This document shows positions 1 to 10,096 of a stretch of DNA of 39,616 bases, piece by piece. The stretch's first letter is position 1. Every line of letters starts with the position of its first letter. The stretch is from Myxococcales bacterium. GTDB taxonomy: Bacteria; Myxococcota_A; Polyangia; Haliangiales; Haliangiaceae. Under the pieces are notes generated by a model that worked only from the letters and a program-made list of their open reading frames with translations, searched no databases and was not told where the DNA came from. The stretch is taken from the NCBI GenBank assembly GCA_005779305.1, contig SXJR01000118.1:1-39616 (forward strand), in the 5' to 3' direction. The position numbers were made by a program, and so were the translations under genes.

Positions 1-831
<831 letters not shown>

Positions 832-908
832 CCCGCGGCTGGAGTGAGGTGGACCACGTTCGACCGCGCGTCCACGGGCGCGATGGGCGCGGGTGGGAGG
901 GGGCGCGG

Positions 909-920
909 GTGGGTGACACC
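909..920 (-). repeat. Dispersed 12-mer GGTGTCACCCAC, exact copy (intergenic)
   Basis: This exact copy, read on the minus strand, lies between clpX and the APC transporter and 20 bp before the transporter start. It occupies the place where a -35 box would be expected. Confidence 0.8.
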
Positions 921-925
921 TCGGG

Positions 926-931
926 CATACT
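926..931 (+). promoter_or_regulatory. Possible -10 element (CATACT) of the APC transporter gene
   Basis: CATACT ends 9 nt before the ATG at 941, and no Shine-Dalgarno sequence is visible. This arrangement would give a leaderless or nearly leaderless mRNA. No good -35 box is seen, because the dispersed 12-mer occupies that position. It is a pattern match only. Confidence 0.3.
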
Positions 932-940
932 CGCCGCCAG

Positions 941-2308
941 ATGAGTGAGGGCAAGCAGCCCGAGCTGGTGCGCGCGCTCGGGGCCTGGCAGGCGGCGGCG
1001 ATCGTGGTCGGTACCATCATCGGGACCGGCGTGTTCCTCAAGGCCGCGCCGATGGCGCAGCTCTGCGGGTCACCGGGCTGGGTGCTGGCGGCGTGGGCGG
1101 TCGGCGGTGGGTTGTCGTTGCTCGGCGCGCTGAGCTACGCCGAGCTGGGCGCGGCGTTTCCGCGGGCCGGCGGCGAGTACGTCTTCTTGCGTGAGGGCTA
1201 CGGACCGTTCGTCGGCTACCTTTACGGTTGGGCGCGGTTCTGGATCGGGACGCCAGCGTCGATCGCCGCGTACGCCGTCGGCGCGGCGACGTTCCTGCGC
1301 GGGCTGGTCCCGATCAACGAGGTGGGCGGGGTGGTGCCGGTGGCCATCTCGCTGATCGTCGTCTTCACGGCGCTGAACTGCCTGAGCGTGAACGCCGGCG
1401 GCTGGCTGCAAACCGTGCTCACCGCGCTCAAGGTGGTGCTCATCCTCGGGTTCGCGGGCGGCGCGTTCCTGTTCGCCGACGGTGGCGACTGGGCGCGGCT
1501 GTCGGGCGGCGGCTGGTCGGGCGGCGGGTTCCCGGGCTGGGGGCCGTTCGGCCTGGCGGTGCTGGCCGCGCTGTGGGCGTACGACGGGTGGAACAACCTA
1601 CCGATGGCGGCCGGTGAGGTGCGCGACCCGGGAAGGAATCTGCCGCGCGCGATCGTGCTGGGCACGCTGGTGGTGCTTGCCGTGTACGCGCTGATCAACG
1701 TCGCGTACTTCTACGCGCTCGGCTTCGACGACGTGGCGACGTCGCGCTCGGACACGTACTCGGAGGCGCCGGCGGTCGCGGCGCGCGCCGCCGGCACGTT
1801 CCTGGGTGACACCGCTCAGGGGTTCCTGGCCTTCGCGCTGACAGCGTCGGCGCTTTCGGCGATGACCGGCTCCATGCTGACGGGCGCGCGTGTGCCCTTC
1901 GCGATGGCGCGCGACGGGCTCGCCCCTGGACGCCTGGCCCACGTCAGCCCGGGCGCGCGCGCGCCGGTGGTAGCGGTCCTGATCCAGGGCATGTGGGCCA
2001 GCCTGCTCGCCACCAGCGGCCGCTTCGATCAGCTGACCAACTACGTGGTGTTCTCGTCCTGGCTCTTCTACGCGCTCAACGCCGGCGGGGTCCTCCGCCT
2101 CCGCCGCTCGCGCCCGGACCTCGCCCGCCCCTATCGCGTCCCGGGCTACCCGCTGGTCCCGCTCAGCTTCCTCATCCTCTCGTCCCTGCTGCTCCTCAAC
2201 ACCGTGGTGTCAGCCCCCGACCAGAGCCTCACCGGCATCGCCTTCATGGCCATGGCTATCCCCGTGTATCTGCTGTTCCATCGCCAGCCGCGCGCCGCCG
2301 GTGGGTGA
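941..2308 (+). CDS. APC-family amino acid permease
   Basis: This is a 455-residue inner-membrane transporter of the amino acid-polyamine-organocation (APC) family, probably taking up or exchanging an amino acid. The family signature in TM1, VVGTIIGTGVFL (about residues 22-33), contains the helix-breaking glycine stretch that binds the substrate backbone. About twelve hydrophobic segments follow. The first intracellular region carries SYAELGAAFPRAGGEY, which is typical of the LAT/SteT-like branch. The length is normal for the family. The exact substrate cannot be read from the sequence. The stop codon lies inside a copy of the dispersed 12-mer (2301-2312), which pairs with a second copy to make a hairpin just after the gene. 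No operon partner is evident, since the downstream gene is unrelated. Confidence 0.88.
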   Translation: MSEGKQPELVRALGAWQAAAIVVGTIIGTGVFLKAAPMAQLCGSPGWVLAAWAVGGGLSLLGALSYAELGAAFPRAGGEYVFLREGYGPFVGYLYGWARFWIGTPASIAAYAVGAATFLRGLVPINEVGGVVPVAISLIVVFTALNCLSVNAGGWLQTVLTALKVVLILGFAGGAFLFADGGDWARLSGGGWSGGGFPGWGPFGLAVLAALWAYDGWNNLPMAAGEVRDPGRNLPRAIVLGTLVVLAVYALINVAYFYALGFDDVATSRSDTYSEAPAVAARAAGTFLGDTAQGFLAFALTASALSAMTGSMLTGARVPFAMARDGLAPGRLAHVSPGARAPVVAVLIQGMWASLLATSGRFDQLTNYVVFSSWLFYALNAGGVLRLRRSRPDLARPYRVPGYPLVPLSFLILSSLLLLNTVVSAPDQSLTGIAFMAMAIPVYLLFHRQPRAAGG

Positions 2309-2335
2309 CACCATGCCCTCGAAGGTGTCACCCAC
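2301..2335. repeat. Inverted pair of the 12-mer: 12-bp stem, 11-nt loop, overlapping the APC stop codon
   Basis: GTGGGTGACACC (2301-2312) and GGTGTCACCCAC (2324-2335) are perfect reverse complements separated by 11 nt. This is the geometry of a REP/BIME-type palindrome. The transporter stop codon TGA (2306-2308) is inside the left arm. In RNA the hairpin could stop transcription or protect the 3' end, but no U-tract follows. Confidence 0.75.
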
Positions 2336-3029
2336 ATTCGTGCCAACGCCCCCGACGGTGTCACCCACATTCGTGTTCGCGCCCACGAGGGTGTCATCCA
2401 CACTCGTGCTCGTGGCCCCGAAGGTGGCCCCGAAGGTGTCACCCACTTGGCTTGCACCCACCTGGCTTGCACTGGCCGCCATCTTCCAGGGCTGCGGCTC
2501 CGGCGGTGGCGCAACCAGCGCGCGGGCACCTGGCCCAGCGTGCCGCGATGTGGCCCTGGCCGCCGAGCACGTGATCGGACGGACCCCGGCCGCCGAGCGC
2601 TTGGTGGCCATCCACTTCTACGGCGAGGTCATCGACCTGTGCCAGCAGCCGGGGCTCGCCCAGCGCGCCCGTGGCTGCCTGGCGCAGGCCACCACGCTCG
2701 CCGCCGCACGCGCCTGCCCGTCTCTGCCCGCGCTGGGTGACGGCCGCCGCCAGACCGGCCGAGCCCCGGCACCGACGTGCAAGGAGGTCGTCGCCCACGC
2801 CATGGAGCTCTTGACCCGTGGCCCCGATGCACCTGACCCCGCTGCCATGCTCGAGGAGGAGCGCATCTTCCAGCGCGACTGCGGCGCGTCAACACCCGAC
2901 GGGCGGCGCTGCGCCATCCGCGCCCCCAGCGTCGACGCCCTCGACGAATGCCTCAGCATGCTGACCGGGGGCGAGGGCGACGACGACCTCGACGACCTCG
3001 ACGACCTCGACGACCCGTTCGGGCCGTGA
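2313..3029 (+). CDS. Lipoprotein-like hypothetical protein with repeat-built N-terminus and duplicated four-cysteine domain
   Basis: The family is not recognised. From the ATG at 2313 the first 40 or so residues are encoded by tandem copies of the dispersed 12-mer (VSPTF-type units). A hydrophobic stretch, TWLALAAIFQGC, follows and resembles a lipoprotein signal, although FQGC is a poor lipobox. Each repeat supplies an in-frame GTG, so a later start (for example 2412 or 2436) would give a signal peptide of ordinary length. The mature part contains two related units of about 60 residues, each with four cysteines in a similar spacing (ACRDVA...LCQQ...GCLA...AC and TCKEVV...DCGA...RCAI...EC), probably disulphide-bonded outside the cytoplasm. 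The tail is acidic, with DDLDDLDDLDD encoded by a 9-bp repeat. The start codon is the main uncertainty. The gene is convergent with the HEAT protein, 22 bp away. Confidence 0.6.
   Translation: MPSKVSPTFVPTPPTVSPTFVFAPTRVSSTLVLVAPKVAPKVSPTWLAPTWLALAAIFQGCGSGGGATSARAPGPACRDVALAAEHVIGRTPAAERLVAIHFYGEVIDLCQQPGLAQRARGCLAQATTLAAARACPSLPALGDGRRQTGRAPAPTCKEVVAHAMELLTRGPDAPDPAAMLEEERIFQRDCGASTPDGRRCAIRAPSVDALDECLSMLTGGEGDDDLDDLDDLDDPFGP
2324..2446 (+). repeat. Tandem array of the 12-mer, 33-bp period
   Basis: Copies of GGTGTCACCCAC (one with a mismatch, ATCCAC) start at 2324, 2357, 2390 and 2435. The first three are exactly 33 bp apart. The last interval is 45 bp, which is 33 plus a duplicated 12-bp CCCGAAGGTGGC-type unit. 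The flanks are also alike: the first three copies are followed by ATTCGTG or ACTCGTG, so the unit is larger than the 12-mer. The array is in frame with the lipoprotein gene (11 codons per unit). Confidence 0.85.
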
Positions 3030-3051
3030 CTGACCTGCCTCGCTCTTGCCG

Positions 3052-5424
3052 TCACTCGCCGTCGTAGTGGGACGGATAGTACCCACCGTACCCGTAACCA
3101 CCGTAGCCATAACCACCGCTCTGCCCGAGCAGGTCGTCGAGCTTCTGGCGGGTGGCGTCGTCGACGTCCATGCCGCGCGCCCGGATCTGCTGCGCGGCCG
3201 CGATCCGGACCGAGTCCGAGGAGGTCACGCCGAAAGTGCGCAGCAGGGCGCGGTCGACCTCGTCGCCTCCGTTGTACGCCGCCCAGATGGCCGCGGCCGC
3301 CACCTGCTCGTCGCCGTCCTCGATGAGCCGCGACAGGGCCTGACTCGCCCGGGGGTCGTCGACGGCGCCGAGGCTCGACACCGCCGCCATCCGCTGGCCG
3401 GCGTCGCCCGAACTCGAGGCCGACACCAGGGCGTCCACGGCGCGTGCCGAGCCGGTCTGGCCCAACGCCGCCAGCGCCTGCTGCTTCACGCCCGGGTCGC
3501 TGTCGCGCGAAAGCTGGAGGAGCGCGTCGATGCTGGCGTCGTCGCCGGCCTGGGCCAGCGCGCCCGCAACCGCCGCGCGCACGCTGACGTCCGACGAGCT
3601 CACTGCCTGCCGTAGCACCCGGTGGGCGTCGGCCGAACCGAGCCCCTGCAGCGCCCACGCCGCGTTGCGCGCCAGCTCGACGTCGGAGCCCGACAGCACC
3701 TGCGCGGCCAGCTGGAGGCCTTCCGGCGAACCGCTGTTGATGAGCTGACCGAGCGCCTGGCCGCGCAGCTCGGGCTTGCCGTTGCGGGCGAGATCGACGA
3801 GCGCCTCGCGCACGACAGCGGCCGACCCGGTCTGCGTGAGCGCACCGAGCGCCGCCTGGGCCAGCGCGGTGTCATCGCCCTTGAGGGCGGCGAGCAAGGC
3901 CGTCCGGGCGTCGTCGTGACCGAGGCGCCCGAGGATCCACGCCGCCTGCTGCGCTTCGTCGGCGCGCCCCGAGAACAGCGCGTCGGAGAGCATCTGGGTC
4001 ACCGCCGGGTCGTCCGGGGTCGCCTGGGCCAGCACGTCGAGAGCGAAGGTGCGGCTCTGCCCACTCGAGGTCTCGGCGATATGGAGCAACGCCGCGCGGG
4101 CCTCGGGCGCGCTGGTGTCACCCAGCATGCGGATCGCCTCCTGCTTGTCCTGGCGGCTGCCCCGCTCGGCCAGCTCGATCGCGAGCGCCACCGCTTCCGG
4201 GTTGCCGGCCTTGACCAGGCTCGGCAGCACGGCGCGGCGGTCGGCCGCGCGGCCATGGCGGGCGATCTCGAGCAGCGCGGTGGTGACGTCCGGGCTCCGC
4301 AGCTGCTGGAGGACCTGGATCACCATCGAGCTGGTGGCACCTTCCGCGAGCGCCACCTCGATGAGGACCTCGCGCGCGTCGTCGCCGCCGAGGTTCACCA
4401 GCATCTGTGCGATCTGGCCGGCCATGTTCCGGTCGCCGCTACGCAGGAGCTCGCCGAGGGCCGCGACCGCCTCGGCGCCGCCGATCTCGCCGATGGCGGT
4501 GACGGCGTTCCAGCGCGCGAACTGAGGGCCGCTGGTGGCGGCGGCGACCAGCAACGGCAGGACGCTCGGGTCGCCGCTCTTGCCCAGCGCGCCGAGCGCG
4601 GGGCCAAGTATCGTGGGGTCGCCGGACTTCACCATCTCGGCGAGGAGCGCGATCGTCGCGTCATCCTGCGGCTGGATGTTCTGGACCGCCAGCGCGCGAA
4701 TGCGGGTGTCACCCGATCGCGCGATGGCGACCAGCGTGGCCTGGCCCTCGCCACCGGCGATCTGGCCGAGCGCGTACACCGCGGCCGAAGCGGCGTCGTA
4801 GTCGCCGGCGCGGGCGATGGCCCCGAGCACCGTCACCACCTCGTCGCCGCCAGCCTCGCCCAGGGCGTAGATCGCCGAGGTCCGCAGCGGGTCGCCGCGA
4901 TCCTTTGCCAACGCCACAAGTCGGGTCCGGCCGCGGGCATCGCCGCTCGCGGCGAGGCCGGTGATGGACGCGCCGCGAATGCGCGGGCGGGCGTCGGTCT
5001 CCAGATCCAGGAGCAGGTCGACGGCGCGGGTGGTGCCGATGCGGCCCATCGCGGCGATGACGGTCTCGGGCACGCCCGGCCGCGGATCGTCGACCAAGCC
5101 GGCCAGGGCGGCTACGGCGTCGTCGGTGCCGACCGTGCCCAGCTTGTCTGCGATGATCTGGACCTGCTGCGGGGTGCGGGCGGCGAGCAGCTGGTCGATG
5201 AGCGCGTGCTCGGACAGGCCCACCGCCGCAGCGTCGATGCGGAGCGGACGACGCAGGGCGCTGACGTCACCCTTGCGGGCCTTGGCCGTGACGACGGAGC
5301 TCTGCGAGCGAGGGTCGGGGCGCGACCACGCTGTGTAGCCGGCAAACGCTGTGGTGAGGGCAAAGAAGGCGGCGGCGAGGCGATAGCGGCTAAGGGAGGT
5401 CACGCTGGCTCCTGGGGCGGGCAT
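3052..5424 (-). CDS. Exported HEAT-repeat protein
   Basis: This 790-residue protein is made almost entirely of HEAT/PBS-lyase-type helical repeats of about 30 residues. Phrases such as ALGALGKSGDPSVLPLL, AVTAIGEIGGAEAVAAL and ALGQTGSARAVDALV recur, giving an estimated twenty or more repeats. No catalytic motif is visible, so its role is probably as a protein-binding scaffold. The N-terminus (RYRLAAAFFALTTAFAGYTAWS) is a signal peptide or membrane anchor, so the repeats should lie outside the cytoplasm. The C-terminus is Gly/Tyr-rich (GGYGYGGYGYGGYYPS). A GTG at 5403 (VTSLSRYRL...) is an equally good start and would place the hydrophobic segment nearer the N-terminus. Long antisense open frames across it are codon-bias shadows. 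Confidence 0.85.
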   Translation of the reverse strand: MPAPGASVTSLSRYRLAAAFFALTTAFAGYTAWSRPDPRSQSSVVTAKARKGDVSALRRPLRIDAAAVGLSEHALIDQLLAARTPQQVQIIADKLGTVGTDDAVAALAGLVDDPRPGVPETVIAAMGRIGTTRAVDLLLDLETDARPRIRGASITGLAASGDARGRTRLVALAKDRGDPLRTSAIYALGEAGGDEVVTVLGAIARAGDYDAASAAVYALGQIAGGEGQATLVAIARSGDTRIRALAVQNIQPQDDATIALLAEMVKSGDPTILGPALGALGKSGDPSVLPLLVAAATSGPQFARWNAVTAIGEIGGAEAVAALGELLRSGDRNMAGQIAQMLVNLGGDDAREVLIEVALAEGATSSMVIQVLQQLRSPDVTTALLEIARHGRAADRRAVLPSLVKAGNPEAVALAIELAERGSRQDKQEAIRMLGDTSAPEARAALLHIAETSSGQSRTFALDVLAQATPDDPAVTQMLSDALFSGRADEAQQAAWILGRLGHDDARTALLAALKGDDTALAQAALGALTQTGSAAVVREALVDLARNGKPELRGQALGQLINSGSPEGLQLAAQVLSGSDVELARNAAWALQGLGSADAHRVLRQAVSSSDVSVRAAVAGALAQAGDDASIDALLQLSRDSDPGVKQQALAALGQTGSARAVDALVSASSSGDAGQRMAAVSSLGAVDDPRASQALSRLIEDGDEQVAAAAIWAAYNGGDEVDRALLRTFGVTSSDSVRIAAAQQIRARGMDVDDATRQKLDDLLGQSGGYGYGGYGYGGYYPSHYDGE

Positions 5425-5539
5425 CTATCTGATCGACGCCCATAAGAACGAACGGTCGCATCCGGGGGTTCATTTCCCGGCGGCGTCAAGAGGGTGTAAG
5501 GGTGCGGCGCGCGGGTCGCAGAACTCCGGAACGCGTGCA

Positions 5540-5569
5540 TTGACGCGTCCTTGCGCCGGTACCTAGACT
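5540..5569 (+). promoter_or_regulatory. Sigma-70-type promoter TTGACG-N18-TAGACT
   Basis: TTGACG at 5540-5545, an 18-bp spacer and TAGACT at 5564-5569 form a good vegetative promoter. The predicted transcription start (about 5576-5577) coincides with the ATG at 5577, so the mRNA would be leaderless. This is the best promoter match in the window. Confidence 0.6.
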
Positions 5570-5576
5570 CGATCCC

Positions 5577-5951
5577 ATGCTCACGGCCTCTGAGACAGAT
5601 GAGCTCAAGCGGCGCCTCGAGGCCGATCTGAGCCGCCTGGTCGCCAACGCGCACGCCGCCATCGGGTTCACGATGGACCGCGACCGCGACCGCATCGGAC
5701 GCGACTCCATGGACGAGTCCACCGAGGAGGAGCTCTATTCCACCCAGCTCCGTCTCCACGACCGCGAGAACTTCCTCATCGCCAAGATCCAGGACGCCCT
5801 CAAGCGCCTCCAGGCCGGCGAGGTCGACGAGTGCGAGGAGTGCAGCGAGCCGATCGGGTTCAAGCGCCTGATGGCCCGCCCGGTCACTACCCTGTGCTTC
5901 GAGTGCAAGACGGCGCGGGAGCAGGTCGAGGCGGACGAGGCAGCGGAATAG
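5577..5951 (+). CDS. DksA/TraR-family C4 zinc-finger regulator
   Basis: At 124 residues this is a short DksA/TraR-type protein, a family that binds the secondary channel of RNA polymerase and changes promoter choice, in E. coli together with ppGpp. The zinc ligands C86, C89, C107 and C110 form the C4 finger (CEECSEPIG...TLCFEC), followed by a helix. The acidic tip of the coiled coil, D-x-x-D-x-A in DksA, reads D43-S-M-D46-E-S48, so both aspartates are kept and the alanine is a serine. The next segment, STEEELYSTQLRLHDRENFLIAKI, matches the DksA coiled coil. A promoter ends 7 nt before the ATG, so translation is probably leaderless. Whether it is the housekeeping DksA or a paralogue cannot be decided here. 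Confidence 0.88.
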   Translation: MLTASETDELKRRLEADLSRLVANAHAAIGFTMDRDRDRIGRDSMDESTEEELYSTQLRLHDRENFLIAKIQDALKRLQAGEVDECEECSEPIGFKRLMARPVTTLCFECKTAREQVEADEAAE

Positions 5952-6001
5952 GCGGAATCCGCCCGGGGATCCGCCCAGGAATCCGCCCAGGTGTCACCCA
6001 C
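5952..6001. repeat. Direct ATCCGCCC repeats ending in an exact 12-mer copy
   Basis: Three near-identical units of the form ATCCGCCC(A/G)GG follow one another from about 5956 and run into an exact GGTGTCACCCAC (5990-6001). The stretch lies in the 110-bp gap between the DksA-like and kinase genes. Confidence 0.7.
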
Positions 6002-6017
6002 CTGGCCGCGCGCCAAT

Positions 6018-6047
6018 TTGCTAACCCTCGAAAACGTCTGGTAGGAT
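6018..6047 (+). promoter_or_regulatory. Possible promoter TTGCTA-N18-TAGGAT of the kinase gene
   Basis: TTGCTA (6018-6023) and TAGGAT (6042-6047) are 18 bp apart. The kinase ATG is at 6062, so the leader would be only about 8 nt. The spacing equals that of the promoter at 5540. Confidence 0.45.
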
Positions 6048-6061
6048 CCCGGTGGTCCCGG

Positions 6062-7422
<1,361 letters not shown>

Positions 7423-7426
<4 letters not shown>

Positions 7427-9978
7427 CCGCTCGCGGCGGACGGGGCGAAAGGCGATGTGCCGCTGTCGGGGCCGCGGCCACGGTGGTCCTCGGTGCCGCG
7501 TTCGCCGCCACAGCGTGCGGCGACGACCCGGTGCGCGCGCCGGTGGTCATCACGCAGGGTGTGATCGAGGTGCGGGTGACCGACGCCCCGGCCGAGATCT
7601 CCGTCCTGCGTGGCGGCGAGGTCGTGTGGCGCACGCTGCGCGGCGACGACGGGGAAGACCGTGCGCCTCACGTGTTCGCCGCCACGCGCACAACCCAGCC
7701 GATCCTCGATGGCGTCGCGGGCGGCGTGCAGATGCAGTTTGGCTCGTTCCGCTTCGGCGTCGACGACGAGACCCCCTGGCGTTCGGCGTCGACGCTGCGT
7801 CAGGTCCTCGTCGGTCCCGACCGGGTGGACTTCGTCATGCACGATCGGGCCGGCCAGCCAATTGCCCGCGGCCAGGTGCTGGTGGCGGCGAGCGCGGGCG
7901 GGGGTGAGGTCGTCATCGATCTCGACACCAGCCCCAGCGAGGGTAACCGCTCGTCCCTCGCCTTCGAGTGTGCGGAGGGAGAGCACTTTCTGGGGCTCGG
8001 CGGCCAATCGTGGGCGATCGATCATCGTGGGCAGACCGTCCCGCTCTGGGTCCAGGAAGACGGCATCGGCAAGCCGGATACTCGTGACGACGTCTACGAG
8101 GGCATCTGGGCCTTGCAGGGACGTCGCCACTCGACCCACACCCCCATGCCGATGATGCTCTCTTCTCGCGGCTGGGCACTCGCGGTCGACACCCCCACCC
8201 GCAGCATCTTCGACCTCTGTGACCAGGATCCGGACACCGCCCGACTTGAGGTCTGGCAGGACCGCCTGTCCTTGCACCTCTTCGTCGGCTCGACGCCGCG
8301 CGACGCGGTCGCGCGCATGACCGCCTGGGTCGGACGCCCTGCGGTCCCACCCACCTTCGTGTTCGCCCCCTGGCTGGATGCCATCTACGGAGAGGACAAC
8401 GTGCGCCGGGTGGCTGACACCTTGAGGGCCGCCGACATCCCGATAAGCGTCATCTGGACCGAAGACTGGCGCGGCGGTAACGACGAGAACGGAGCCGCCG
8501 GCGGCTACGTCCTGGAGGAGGACTGGCGAGTAGACCGCCGCCTCTACCCGAACTTCGAGACGCTGGCCGGGCACCTGCATCAGTCGGGGTTCAAGTTCCT
8601 CACGTACTCGAACACGTTCATCGACAGCGACGCGGATGTGTTCCCCGAAGCCATCCAACTCGGCCACGCGATCAGACGAGACGACGGAAGTCCGTATCTC
8701 TTCACTGGCGTGAAGTTCCGCGATTCCACGATGCTAGACCTCACGAGCCCGGGCGCGGTTGCGTGGGCCCGTGACCTTTACGAAGACGTCGTCGCCATCG
8801 GCGCGGACGGCTGGATGGCGGATTTCGCCGAGTGGCTGCCGACCGACGCGCGCCTGGCCTCGGGTGAGGACGCGCTCGCATACCACAACAAGTACGCAGT
8901 CGACTGGGCGCGGCTCAACTGGGAGATCCTGGCCGACGCCGAAGCGCGCGACGGCGTCGAGCGCATCTACTTCGCGCGAGCCGCGCATCTCGGGTCGCAG
9001 CCTTACATGCACGTGCTGTGGGCAGGCGACCAGCAGACCGACTTCACGAATGGCGATGGCCTCCCGTCGGTCATCCCGATGGGCATCGGCCTGGGCATCA
9101 CAGGCTTTCCGTATTTCGGCCACGACATCGCCGGTTACATGAGCCAGACCACGATCCCTGCGACGAAGGAGTTGTGGTTCAGGTGGGTGACACTTGGCGC
9201 GCTATCCCCCGTGATGCGCACCCACCATGGGCGCAGCGCTCGCGCCAACTGGAACTGGGAGAGCGACGCCGCCTCCACCGCGCATCTGCGTCGATGGGCC
9301 AAGTTGCACATGCAACTGGTGCCCTACCAACGCGCGATGGCCGACCAAGCATCCAACAGCGGCGCACCGCTCTTTCGTGCTTTCGCACTGGACTGGCCGC
9401 AATGGGACCCTGGCTGGTCGATTGTAGACCAGTACATGCTCGGCGATCGCATCACCGTGGCGCCGGTCATCCAGGCAGGCGCCACCGAGCGGACCCTGTT
9501 CCTGCCACCCGGCACGTGGTACGGCCTCCTCGACGGGCGGCCCGTGGTCAGCGACGGCAGCACGCCCATCGCCGCCACGGCCACCATCGACGAGATCCCG
9601 TCATTCGTCGCCGACTGTGGGCTGCTCGCCCTCTATCCAGCAGAGCTCGACACCGTGGTGGACGCGCGCGTCGGAATCGTCGATGTAGCTGACACCAAGG
9701 ACGACCGCGAACTCTGGATCTACCCATGCGCCGGACAAGCTGGCGCTGTGAGCCTGCTGAACGAGCCGGACGGCCTTGGCTACGTCCGATCGGCGGCCGC
9801 GGTGGATCTCGAGGGTTCAACGTGGAACGGAGTCGCAGTCGCCTTCACCGAGGCAAACGGCTGGGCTTCGGCGACCGTTACCGGCCCAGGCAGGCTCCTT
9901 GTGGGCGACACCGAGGTCCTGCGGGCTCAAGGCGGCGCGAACGATCGACGACTGGTCTTGCGCTTCGCCATGCCCTGA
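7423..9978 (+). CDS. GH31-family glycoside hydrolase lipoprotein (YihQ-like clade)
   Basis: This 851-residue enzyme resembles GH31 alpha-glycosidases, retaining enzymes that remove alpha-linked terminal sugars. The start is GTG, overlapping the kinase stop by 4 bp. The N-terminal segment ends in ATAC, a lipobox, so the protein is probably a lipoprotein facing the periplasm or outside. The nucleophile is D467 in GWMADF and the acid/base is D536 in WAGDQ. The GGQSWAIDHRGQTVPLW segment and the WxxDW motif place it nearer YihQ-type enzymes than classic alpha-glucosidases. The sulfoquinovose-binding residues cannot be confirmed by eye, so the substrate is open. RWVTLGALSPVMR is the usual GH31 motif; its DNA happens to contain one 12-mer-like site. 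A C-terminal beta domain follows the barrel. Confidence 0.85.
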
Positions 9979-9979
9979 T

Positions 9980-10035
9980 GTCCGGATCCCGGACGATTGC
10001 CGTCCGCTATCCGGACGAACCCGGACACGCCGGAC
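9980..10035. repeat. Tandem small hairpins built on GTCC-N-CGGAC, before the transposase gene
   Basis: GTCCGG-ATC-CCGGAC (9980-9994) and GTCCG-CTATC-CGGAC (10002-10016) are two small palindromes 22 bp apart. Two further CCGGAC copies follow at 10021-10026 and 10030-10035. They lie between the GH31 stop and the RAYT start, where such genes often carry their own REP sequences. A terminator for the GH31 gene is another possibility, but no U-tract is present. Confidence 0.6.
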
Positions 10036-10096
10036 AGCCTCGGCCGATGAAGATCAGGGGGTTCCGAGTGGCACGACCCGTGCTCTGACGACGCGC

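Noticed and set aside
2324-2446. Short CRISPR array
   Set aside because: The repeats are only 12-20 bp, the spacers are similar to each other, and no cas gene is present; it is a coding tandem repeat.
4114-4714. 12-mer-like sites in the HEAT gene (4114, 4704) and in the FHA gene (11302)
   Set aside because: They encode conserved family residues (LGDT/SGDT, ITLGDT) and match only 10-11 bases, so ordinary coding explains them.
3622-5445. 607-codon open frame on the plus strand
   Set aside because: It is antisense to the HEAT-repeat gene; the product is Arg/His-rich with no domain, as expected from high-GC codon bias.
9776-10096. Longer N-terminus for the RAYT gene
   Set aside because: The upstream part overlaps the GH31 gene in another frame, and family similarity begins only after the GTG at 10097.
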